Assembly: GCF_009696605.1 (NCBI RefSeq)
Contig: NZ_VULR01000011.1
Span: forward strand, 1-64,000
Origin: Anaerosalibacter bizertensis
Lineage (GTDB): Bacteria; Bacillota; Clostridia; Tissierellales; Sporanaerobacteraceae
Length of the DNA stretch: 64,000 nt
Direction: 5' to 3'
Part shown: one piece after another, positions 9,944 through 16,767 of the stretch
Layout of the letters: every line of letters begins with the position of its first letter
How positions within the stretch are numbered: position 1 is the stretch's first letter
Made by a program: the position numbers and the translations under genes
Notes under the pieces: generated by a model
Database searches by the model: none
What the model was told of the DNA's origin: nothing
Seen by the model: only the letters and a program-made list of their open reading frames with translations

Positions 9944-10150
9944 TTATTTTCCAGTCATTTGTCTTTGTGCATCTTCAACAAGTTTTTTTACCATGTATCC
10001 TCCTACATATCCATTTTCCCTGGAAGTTAAATTCCCTTTATCTATACTATTATAATTTTCAATTCCCAATTCATTTGCAATCTCAACTTTTAGTTCATCT
10101 AAGGCTGTTCTTGCTTCTGGAACGACTATTTTATTATTTCCTCTTGCCAT
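9944..10150 (-). CDS. Alpha/beta-type small acid-soluble spore protein
   Basis: Binds and protects spore DNA and is degraded at germination. The 68 residues contain both family signatures: the GPR-protease region 'KVEIANELGI' (about 22-31), and 'NLTSRENGYVGGYMVKKLV', the DNA-binding helix (about 40-58). The N-terminus 'PEARTALDELK' is also typical. Preceded by AGGAGG. Expression is normally forespore-specific (sigma-G), which the sequence alone does not show. This gene marks the host as a spore former. Confidence 0.95.
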   Translation of the reverse strand: MARGNNKIVVPEARTALDELKVEIANELGIENYNSIDKGNLTSRENGYVGGYMVKKLVEDAQRQMTGK

Positions 10151-10361
10151 TTTTCATCCTCCTTTGAAATCTTTTTTAGGAGTTGCAGTATTAATTTAAC
10201 CTTTATTAATAAATATATCCTAGTATTATGTGGGCGTTTTTTTATTTTAACACTTAAAAGTAAAAAAATATAATATTTTCATATTCTACAATCATATTAT
10301 GTAGTATATAGTGAAGTAATATTTAAAATTATAAAATAGATTTTGGATAGGAGTGAATAAA

Positions 10362-11141
10362 TTGCATAATTCTAATATGAACAAAAATATGACTGCGAGA
10401 ATTTTTATAGTTGTTATTATTTTATGTATTTCAATTGTCTATACTAGTTTTACCAATAAGATGAATATTGTAGAGGTTTTTTCTAACAAAAAAGAAGTAC
10501 CAATATATTCAGTTGAGACTGAAGAGAAAAAAATTGCTATTAGTTTTGATGCTGCATGGGGCGATGAATACACTAATGACATATTAGACATACTAGATAA
10601 ATACGAGGTAAAAACTACTTTTTTCTTAGTTGGGTTTTGGGTAGACAAATTTCCAGAAAAGGTTAAAGAAATTGATGAAAGAGGTCATGATGTAGGAAAT
10701 CATTCTACAAGCCATCCTTATATGAGTAAACTTTCAGAGGAGCAAATATTAAAAGAATTAAATAAGACAGGGAATAAGATCAAAGAATTAACTGGAAAAG
10801 AGCCAACGCTTTTCAGACCGCCTTTTGGAGATTATAATGATAGACTTATAAAGGTTTGTAGGAAAAATAATTATCATGTTATACAGTGGGATGTAGATTC
10901 TTTAGATTGGAAAGAATTAGGTGTTCAACCAGTAGTAGATAGGGTAACTAGAAATGTGCAAAATGGTTCTATTGTCTTATTTCACAATAATGCGAAGTAT
11001 GTGAAGGAATATCTACCATTAGTAATAGAAGAGCTTCAAAAAGATGGATATGAAATAGTACCTATTTCTGAGCTTATATATAAAGAAGATTATTATATGG
11101 ATAATACAGGCAGGCAACACAAGGAAAAGAATAAAAACTAG
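10362..11141 (+). CDS. PdaB-like polysaccharide deacetylase, membrane-anchored
   Basis: A carbohydrate esterase 4 (NodB) domain protein. An N-terminal membrane helix (about residues 12-30) precedes the catalytic domain, which has motif 1 'SFDAAWGDEYT', the metal-binding H-x3-H in 'NHSTSHP', motif 3 'RPPFGDYN' and a C-terminal 'IVLFHN'. The DAAWG variant of motif 1 is typical of sporulation deacetylases of the PdaB type. Start TTG 10362 is 8 bases from AGGAG; the GTG at 10353 overlaps the ribosome-binding site. Role in spore formation is inferred from family and host. Confidence 0.85.
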   Translation: MHNSNMNKNMTARIFIVVIILCISIVYTSFTNKMNIVEVFSNKKEVPIYSVETEEKKIAISFDAAWGDEYTNDILDILDKYEVKTTFFLVGFWVDKFPEKVKEIDERGHDVGNHSTSHPYMSKLSEEQILKELNKTGNKIKELTGKEPTLFRPPFGDYNDRLIKVCRKNNYHVIQWDVDSLDWKELGVQPVVDRVTRNVQNGSIVLFHNNAKYVKEYLPLVIEELQKDGYEIVPISELIYKEDYYMDNTGRQHKEKNKN

Positions 11142-11176
11142 AAGTTAACAATGAAAAACTAGAAGGAGTGTGGAAC

Positions 11177-12244
11177 ATGAAAAATCAAAAGATGAGTTTA
11201 ATTGGAGTAGCTGAAGAGAAGAGAGGCAATATAACTTTTGGTATGATAAGAGATATTTTTATAAATTCTGGTTTTTCCTTAGTATATGAAAATAAAAATA
11301 TAGTTTTTTTAAGCTTTAATGAAAACAATTATATAGGAATAATAAATTTTTCACTTAAAAATTTAAAAGATCTTTCTAGTTTAGGATTAAAATTTAATGT
11401 TATTGTATATGCAGATATTGGATATGAAACTTTGCTATCTAAGGAAGTAAAAAAAAGTTTTGCTTCTTTAGATAGTATTATTGTATTGAATATAGATGAT
11501 GAAAATAATATTAAATTATTGGAGGGAAATAATAAAGCTTTAGTTATAACCTATGGTTTAAATAATAAGGCTACAGTTACTGCTTCTAGTTTAGATATAA
11601 ATAATTTAATAGAGTTTAATTTTTGTCTTCAAAGAGAAATTAAAACGTTAAAAGGAGATGTTATAGAACCCTTAGATTTTCCTGTGGAAATAAATTTTTT
11701 TGGAAAGGAATATATATATAGTGCCTTAGCCTCAATAATTGTAGGATTATGCTATGGCTTGTACATAGAAAATATTAGAGATGGATTATTGAATATTAAA
11801 GGTTTTGATAGGAAGATGGAAAAAGTATACGAGGGAAGTTTTACAATTATAGATAATTTTTGTTTAAATCCAGTAGACTATAGCATTGCTTTTGAAAATA
11901 TTCAACATTTAAAATATAAAGATATAGTACTTTTAAAAGGTATCGAGATAGATCAAGGAATTTATACAATTAAAAAAAACTTAGAGATAGTGTTGAATTG
12001 GGCTCCTATACTTGGAATTAGAAGAGTTGTTTTTTTTGTAGATAAGAAAGATAGTTTGATAGAAAAAAATATAGAACATCTATTTATTAAAAATGGAATT
12101 CCCTATAATATATATTATAATTTGAAACATTGTTTAGAATGTGAACTTAAATCTATAGAAAAAGATGATATTTTCCTATTATTAGGTAGTGACTTATTAA
12201 ATAACTCTAAAGATATATTGCTAAATCAATTAAATAGCCAGTAA
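11177..12244 (+). CDS. Mur-ligase-like protein without the ATP-binding P-loop
   Basis: A 355-residue protein whose middle resembles the central and C-terminal domains of Mur ligases: 'VITYGLNNKATVTAS' (about 137-151), a 'DNFCLNPVDYSIAFENI' segment like the MurE/CapB 'DYAHNP' region (about 234), and a final Rossmann-like domain. The expected GTNGKT P-loop is not present anywhere in the first 100 residues. It may be a degenerate, possibly non-catalytic relative. Start ATG 11177 has AAGGAG 8 bases upstream. It follows the deacetylase by 35 bases and may be co-transcribed. Confidence 0.6.
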   Translation: MKNQKMSLIGVAEEKRGNITFGMIRDIFINSGFSLVYENKNIVFLSFNENNYIGIINFSLKNLKDLSSLGLKFNVIVYADIGYETLLSKEVKKSFASLDSIIVLNIDDENNIKLLEGNNKALVITYGLNNKATVTASSLDINNLIEFNFCLQREIKTLKGDVIEPLDFPVEINFFGKEYIYSALASIIVGLCYGLYIENIRDGLLNIKGFDRKMEKVYEGSFTIIDNFCLNPVDYSIAFENIQHLKYKDIVLLKGIEIDQGIYTIKKNLEIVLNWAPILGIRRVVFFVDKKDSLIEKNIEHLFIKNGIPYNIYYNLKHCLECELKSIEKDDIFLLLGSDLLNNSKDILLNQLNSQ

Positions 12245-12337
12245 ATCTTAAAATAATTCATATTATGGAAGCTTTTTGAATAGATATAAAAATAGGTTAT
12301 CCAAAAAAACACAAGAATAAGGGGGAATGGAGACTCA

Positions 12338-13021
12338 ATGGTTGATAAGATAACAGATACAAATAAAGTTATAATTGTTGGAAAAGTAGTTTCTGAAAAA
12401 GAGTTTAGTCATGAGATGTATGGTGAGGGTTTTTACAATTTTGAATTAGGAGTACCAAGACTTAGCGATTATATTGATATTCTTCCTGTAACTATCTCAG
12501 AAAGGTTGCTTGTAAATATTGACTTGGTGAATGGAAAATACGTTTTAATTGAAGGACAATTAAGATCTTATAATAGATACGTAAATAATTCTAATCGATT
12601 GGTCTTAACTGTATTTGCTAGAGATATATATGAACCTAAAGATGAAGAAATTGATGAACTACTAAAAAAGCCAAATGAAATTTTCATTGATGGATATATA
12701 TGTAAACCTCCAGTTTATAGGACCACACCTTTTGGCAGGGAGATAACAGATTTACTTATAGCTGTTAATAGGCCTTATAACAAGTCTGATTATATACCAT
12801 GTATATCCTGGGGTAGAAATGCTAGGTTTTGTGAAAAATTATTAGTAGGGGATCATGTGAGATTGTGGGGAAGAATTCAAAGTAGAGATTATCAGAAACG
12901 GCTTTCCAATGGAGAAGTAATTACAAGAACTGCTTATGAAGTATCTATATCTAAGTTTGAATACATAGAAAATGATAATAATAGGCAGAAAGAAGAAGAG
13001 GAAGCAGTAGAAACGAATTAA
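12338..13021 (+). CDS. Tandem OB-fold single-strand-DNA-binding-like protein, interrupted by the prophage and restored
   Basis: 227 residues forming two SSB-like OB folds in tandem. The first spans about 8-100 ('NKVIIVGKVVSE', then 'LIEGQLRS'); the second about 115-205 ('EIFIDGYICKPPV...FGREITDLLIAVNR', then 'VRLWGRIQSR'). The tail is acidic. It likely binds single-stranded DNA; I do not assign the main chromosomal SSB because the tail lacks a DDDIPF-type end. Codons from about residue 149 onward lie inside the prophage attachment repeat. The present 3' end is phage-supplied: it ends ...ETN-stop, whereas the displaced host copy encodes ...ETNI-stop, and residue 207 is Phe here but Leu in that copy. 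Confidence 0.85.
   Translation: MVDKITDTNKVIIVGKVVSEKEFSHEMYGEGFYNFELGVPRLSDYIDILPVTISERLLVNIDLVNGKYVLIEGQLRSYNRYVNNSNRLVLTVFARDIYEPKDEEIDELLKKPNEIFIDGYICKPPVYRTTPFGREITDLLIAVNRPYNKSDYIPCISWGRNARFCEKLLVGDHVRLWGRIQSRDYQKRLSNGEVITRTAYEVSISKFEYIENDNNRQKEEEEAVETN
12784..13018. repeat. attL: left copy of the 235-bp attachment repeat
   Basis: Identical to 46596-46830 except at one base (T at 12956, C at 46768). It lies in the coding sequence of the SSB-like gene, covering its last 78 codons. Because strand exchange may occur anywhere in the repeat, the exact core is not visible. Confidence 0.92.
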
Positions 13022-13067
13022 TATTGTTATGTTGAATTTATTAAAATCCTATTTTAATCTAACAATA
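13022..13067 (+). terminator. Phage-supplied hairpin after the restored SSB-like gene
   Basis: Nested inverted repeats, outer TATTGTTA/TAACAATA (13022-13029 with 13060-13067) and inner 8-bp arms (13040-13047 with 13051-13058), begin right after the stop codon. There is no strong T run. It replaces the host terminator, now displaced to 46864-46917, and may terminate or stabilise the host mRNA. It also lies where integrase arm sites would be expected. Confidence 0.5.
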
Positions 13068-13163
13068 CTCAAAGGGTTGAAAGCAATAATCTAGTATTTT
13101 ACAATGTTTTAGGTAGCCATGCTTTTCTATATGTATTGTTTGAAATAGAAAGGTGTGGTTATT

Positions 13164-14078
13164 TTGTTGTTTAAAGAAGCAATGATGGAATTTATCTTTG
13201 ACTGTGAAGTTGAAGGATTAGCAAAAGAAACTTTAAAAAATTATAGTTATAATGTTAAAAAATTCTTACAGTTTGCAGAAGAGAACGGTGTGTGTGCAGT
13301 AGAAGACCTGAATCAACAACTGTGTAAAAAATATGTAATATATCTAAGAAGAGAAGGCTATGAAGAAAGTTATATTAACACTACAATTACAATTAGCAAT
13401 TTGTTTTTAGCATACTTGTATCAAGAAGAATATATTGATGTGCCATTAGGTATGAACCTAATCAAAGAAAAAGATAAAGTTATTAAAACTTTTACAGACG
13501 AAGAGGTACATGATATGTTGCAAACATTCAAGAAAAAGAGAAGTTATATAGATATGAGAGATAAAACTATGATGATGATGCTTGTTGATACAGGAATTAG
13601 AAATAGTGAAGTATGCAAATTAAGAACAACAGATATAAAAGATGATATGACTTTATTTATAAGAGGAAAAGGTAAAAAAGAAAGATATGTACCATTTTCT
13701 CCTGCACTAAAAAAACAAATGATGAAATATGAAAGAATTAAAGATAGTTATTTCCTTGACCACTTTGATTTACCTGAATATTATTTTTTAAGTAAAAGTG
13801 GAGAACAGATCACAAGATTTGTCCTCCAATGGATGGTTGCCAAAGCAGGAGAAAAAGCGGGAGTAGATAAGGAAAAATGTTTTCCTCATAATTTCCGACA
13901 TTATTTTGCAATATCATCATTAAAAAATGGATTAGATTTATATAGTTTATCACGTGTTTTAGGTCATAGTGATATACAAACAACAACTGTATATGCGTCT
14001 AGTATACGAGATGAAGAAATACAAGAACTAACTGTTAAATCAAGTCCCCTTATGAACTTGAAAGGGGGTAGAAGATAA
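13164..14078 (+). CDS. int: Tyrosine site-specific integrase
   Basis: Catalyses integration and excision between attP and the SSB-like gene. It has an N-terminal SAM-like core-binding domain (about 1-95) and a C-terminal catalytic domain. Visible catalytic residues are Arg in 'DTGIRNSEVCKL', Lys in 'GKGKKERYVPF', the H-x2-R pair in 'FPHNFRHYF', His in 'LGHSD' and the nucleophile Tyr in 'TTTVYASS'. At 304 residues it is XerC/D-like in size. Start TTG 13164 has AAAGGTG 9 bases upstream; ATG 13182 is an alternative. It lies about 145 bases inside attL and overlaps the next gene by one base. Confidence 0.93.
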   Translation: MLFKEAMMEFIFDCEVEGLAKETLKNYSYNVKKFLQFAEENGVCAVEDLNQQLCKKYVIYLRREGYEESYINTTITISNLFLAYLYQEEYIDVPLGMNLIKEKDKVIKTFTDEEVHDMLQTFKKKRSYIDMRDKTMMMMLVDTGIRNSEVCKLRTTDIKDDMTLFIRGKGKKERYVPFSPALKKQMMKYERIKDSYFLDHFDLPEYYFLSKSGEQITRFVLQWMVAKAGEKAGVDKEKCFPHNFRHYFAISSLKNGLDLYSLSRVLGHSDIQTTTVYASSIRDEEIQELTVKSSPLMNLKGGRR

Positions 14079-14791
14079 TGACCACCTACAATATAACTAA
14101 TCATAATGTATTAGATATGCTGACAGGCTATGAGGTGACCGTATACGAGAAAATTAAACGCTTTATGGACTTTACTACTCTAAAAGCGGAAGTAAGCATT
14201 AGACGACTAGCAGATGAGTGTAAACTAAGTAAGAATACTGTTATAAAGTATATTAAAAAATTAATCGATAAAGGGTTATTATTAAAAAGGAAAGAATGGG
14301 ATGATAAAGAAAATCAATACAAAACTAATCAGTATTATTTTATAGCAGAATTAGGAAAAAGTTATGCACATGTGGTTCAAAAGAAAAAGAAGGTAGTTCA
14401 AGAGAAAGGACAATACAAGAAAACTAATAGAACTGATGTGATTGACCCTCAAACAATCAAGGAAGAATTGATAGAAAAATTTGGACAAAACATAGTTAAT
14501 CAAGCATTATTACAAATGAAGTATGCACTTGAAAGAGGAACTCATATTATTAATATAAAAGCCTATTTAAGCAAGATATGTGCTAATATACAAGCACAAC
14601 GAGAGATGTGTAAGGGTATTAGTCAAATAAGCAATAAAAAGTCCGCCAACAAAGGAATTAAAGCAAAGAAAAACTCCCCCAAACTTGGTGGATGGGGAAG
14701 TTCTTCAATAAGTCATGTTTCTTCTAACTATTCTAATGATGAATTAGAAGATATTATGCTTAAAAAACGATTTAAAAAATATGGATTTTAA
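14078..14791 (+). CDS. Helix-turn-helix protein, replication-initiator-like
   Basis: 237 residues. The N-terminal winged helix-turn-helix (about 20-85) contains 'SIRRLADECKLSKNTVIKYI' followed by a Lys-rich wing. The rest is basic, with 'NIKAYLSKICANI' near residue 150, a pattern shared by many Firmicute plasmid/phage helix-turn-helix proteins that often end in such a segment. Its start overlaps the integrase stop (TAATG), so the two are translationally coupled. It may regulate integration or act in replication or partition; the sequence does not decide. Confidence 0.6.
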   Translation: MTTYNITNHNVLDMLTGYEVTVYEKIKRFMDFTTLKAEVSIRRLADECKLSKNTVIKYIKKLIDKGLLLKRKEWDDKENQYKTNQYYFIAELGKSYAHVVQKKKKVVQEKGQYKKTNRTDVIDPQTIKEELIEKFGQNIVNQALLQMKYALERGTHIINIKAYLSKICANIQAQREMCKGISQISNKKSANKGIKAKKNSPKLGGWGSSSISHVSSNYSNDELEDIMLKKRFKKYGF

Positions 14792-14818
14792 GTAAATTCC
14801 TTAAAGGAAATTACACCA

Positions 14819-14900
14819 TATAAACATTGTTAGACCAGTTATTACCATTTACAAAAATATGGTAGTGAGTGGTCTATTAGTGTTTATATTTTTATTATAT
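14819..14900 (+). terminator. Long imperfect hairpin terminator
   Basis: Arms TAAACA-TTGTTAGACCA (from 14819) and TGGTCTATTAGTGTTTA (to about 14888), then a T-rich tract. It ends the integrase operon facing the convergent repressor gene. Confidence 0.7.
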
Positions 14901-14927
14901 AATAACTAAATAAAAAAGACAAGGATA

Positions 14928-15146
14928 TTATTCCTTGCCTTCTGGAATGTATTCAATTAAATCTGACAAATTACAATTAAAAGTATCACACAGTTTTAAT
15001 AATGTGCGTAATTCTACTTTCTCTACTTCATTTTCCTTATATAATCTATTAATAGCGTTTCTACTTAGCCCAGACAATTCCATTAATTCTGCTACTGTAT
15101 CTATTTTATGTTTTGCCATCTGCATCCTTAACTTTACCTCTAGCAT
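14928..15146 (-). CDS. Small XRE-family repressor
   Basis: 72 residues, a single Cro/cI-type helix-turn-helix ('TVAELMELSGLSRNAINRLY' about 17-36, then 'LRTLLKLCDTFNCNLSDLIEYIP'). This is the compact YozG-like form. It is the only leftward gene of the prophage and is divergent from the early genes across a 247-bp region with two promoters and repeated GGTTAA dyads, the classic layout of a lysogeny switch. A repressor role is inferred from this context. Confidence 0.85.
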   Translation of the reverse strand: MLEVKLRMQMAKHKIDTVAELMELSGLSRNAINRLYKENEVEKVELRTLLKLCDTFNCNLSDLIEYIPEGKE

Positions 15147-15211
15147 ATATACACCTCCTTATATATTATATTACCATGAAGAATCATTAATTACAACTAT
15201 AAGACATACAA

Positions 15212-15359
15212 TTAACCCCATAAGGTTAAAAATGGCTTGACATAACTTTATAAGGTGTGATATATTATAGATAAGGACACTTAATATATGTATATCTAAA
15301 TTAGTTACCCTTACAAGGTTAATAAGTAACTTGACAAAGACATAAGATTATGATATACT
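15212..15359. promoter_or_regulatory. Early control region with two promoters and operator-like dyads
   Basis: Promoter 1: TTGACA 15237-15242, 18-base spacer, TATATT 15261-15266. Promoter 2: TTGACA 15331-15336, 17-base spacer, TATACT 15354-15359. Operator-like 18-mers of the form TTAACC-N6-GGTTAA lie at 15212-15229 (perfect) and about 15304-15323. A degenerate copy (AACTTTATAAGGTGTG) lies between -35 and -10 of promoter 1. These are the likely binding sites of the XRE protein controlling rightward early transcription. Confidence 0.7.
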
Positions 15360-15393
15360 AGAATTAGAAGGTAAGAAAAAGGAGGAGAAGGGA

Positions 15394-15555
15394 ATGAGGG
15401 TTCAAGAGTTTCTAGACATTATGCAGAAGGTTAAATCTTTCAAACAAAAAATGGATAGGGAAAATATAAATAAACAACATCAAAAAATAATATTGAAGAT
15501 ATACATTACAGAATTAACAGATCGAATTAATGTTGATATGTTAGAGGTGATTTAA
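15394..15555 (+). CDS. Small early phage protein, 53 residues
   Basis: A 53-residue helical, Lys-rich protein beginning MRVQEFLDIMQKV. Strong AAGGAGGAG site upstream, and promoter 2 about 35 bases before the start. Its stop overlaps the next start (TAATG), indicating translational coupling. No family recognised. Confidence 0.7.
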   Translation: MRVQEFLDIMQKVKSFKQKMDRENINKQHQKIILKIYITELTDRINVDMLEVI

Positions 15556-15776
15556 TGTTAAAAATAAATAATTACATGGAAAATGAAAAACCGCATTGGA
15601 TTCTTGAAACAGATGATGCAGTAATAAAAGTTGCTTTAGAAGAAAAATTAAAAGAAATGATAGAAAGAAATGAACGTATTATAGCAAGTGATTTTGAAAC
15701 AGATATAGAATATAAAAGAAAATTAGCAGAAGAGGTAAAAAGATATAAGGAGTATTTAATAGAGTTGTCCAGATAA
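15555..15776 (+). CDS. Small early phage protein, 73 residues
   Basis: 73 residues, highly charged, largely helical, with 'VALEEKLKEMIERNERI' near the middle. Coupled to the preceding small gene by a one-base overlap and followed at once by a hairpin terminator (15763-15796). No recognised family; position suggests an early regulatory or host-takeover function. Confidence 0.7.
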   Translation: MLKINNYMENEKPHWILETDDAVIKVALEEKLKEMIERNERIIASDFETDIEYKRKLAEEVKRYKEYLIELSR

Positions 15777-15796
15777 GGGCAACTTTATTTTTTATG
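15763..15796 (+). terminator. Terminator of the first early unit
   Basis: GTTGTCC/GGGCAAC stem (one G-T pair) overlapping the stop codon, followed by a T-rich tract. Confidence 0.7.
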
Positions 15797-15810
15797 TAAA
15801 TAGTTCTAAA

Positions 15811-16560
15811 AACACTAAACAGATGTACATAATATAGTGAAAGCGAGATATTTTAACAAAACGCAACAAAGTGCTTAGCAAGCATAGATATATTAATAGG
15901 GGGGTATTTTTAACAGGACAATAGTAACAAAACATCAAGCAGAATCACTATATAGTAATAGGAAGGGGTGCATTTTACATCTATGAGAGACGATGAAAAT
16001 TTAACATGACAATAGTGTAAAAACACTAAGCAGAAGTAGTATAACTTTATAGAGGGGGATAGTATTTTAACAAAAAGAATAGATATAAACCCCGAGCAGA
16101 TGTACATAATATATTGAAAGCGAGATATTTAACAGGACAATAGTAACAAAACACCGAGCAGATGTAGTATATATTAATAGAGAGGGTATATTTAACATGA
16201 CAATACTACATAAACACCGAGCAGATGTAGTATATATTAATAGAGAGGGTATATTTAACATGACAATACTACATAAACACCGAGCAAGCATAGATGAACT
16301 ATAGGGGAGGTAGTATTTTAACATGACAATACTACATAAACACCTAGCAGAATCACTATATACTATAGGGAAGGGGTGTATTTTACATCTATGTGAGACG
16401 ATGAAAATTTAAGATGTATAGAAAAAGACTTTTAGGGGGTAAAATGACTACTTTCCGACAAATATAGTGAAGGTAGGAAAATTTAACATAATTTGCTTGA
16501 CAAAGTGCTTAGCAGAACTACAATCTTATATATAGAGGGGATAGTATTTAGCATAAAACA
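15811..16560. repeat. Array of about ten ~63-bp imperfect repeats
   Basis: Non-coding stretch of nearly 1 kb before the RNA-polymerase gene. Units begin with a core like AACACCGAGCAGATGTA, followed by an AT-rich part with 'TATAGAGRGGG' and 'TATTTTAACATGACAATA'. Unit starts are about 15811, 15868, 15931, 16022, 16088, 16150, 16213, 16276 and 16339, plus a diverged one near 16500. The last four of the main series are spaced at exactly 63 bp. Units at 16150 and 16213 are nearly identical over their whole length. Units at 15931 and 16339 share a longer insert with 'TTTTACATCTATG'. Each repeat also holds the inverted pair TAGTAT / ATACTA. No open frame of quality is present. Confidence 0.85.
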
Positions 16561-16614
16561 CTAAAGTTTTATTTTATTATGCCGATAATATTAGTGAAGG
16601 CAACACAAAATCAC

Positions 16615-16643
16615 TTGACAAATTGTGCCAAGCGTGATACTAT
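16615..16643 (+). promoter_or_regulatory. Sigma-A-type promoter of the RNA-polymerase-like gene
   Basis: TTGACA 16615-16620, 17-base spacer, TACTAT 16638-16643. The -35 box sits in CACTTGACAA (from about 16613), which recurs as the inverted TTGTCAAGTG near 16719-16729 in the 5' untranslated region, an operator-like dyad. Confidence 0.65.
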
Positions 16644-16767
16644 AGAATTATATGCAGTTCAAATATCTAATCTTACTACATTCATATCTACTATATATTA
16701 TACTCAGATTTGTGAAATTGTCAAGTGTTATTTAAAAATAAATATTAATTTAAAGGGGGAATTAGTT

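Noticed and set aside
15910-16324. Minus-strand open frames with repeated amino-acid blocks across the repeat array
   Set aside because: They arise only because the DNA repeats are a multiple of three (63 bp); no ribosome-binding sites, and the composition is Leu/Ser/Ile-rich like antisense noise.
15811-16560. Resemblance to a CRISPR array because of regular ~63-bp spacing
   Set aside because: There are no short identical repeats with unique spacers; whole units are similar, spacing varies in the left half, and no cas genes are present.
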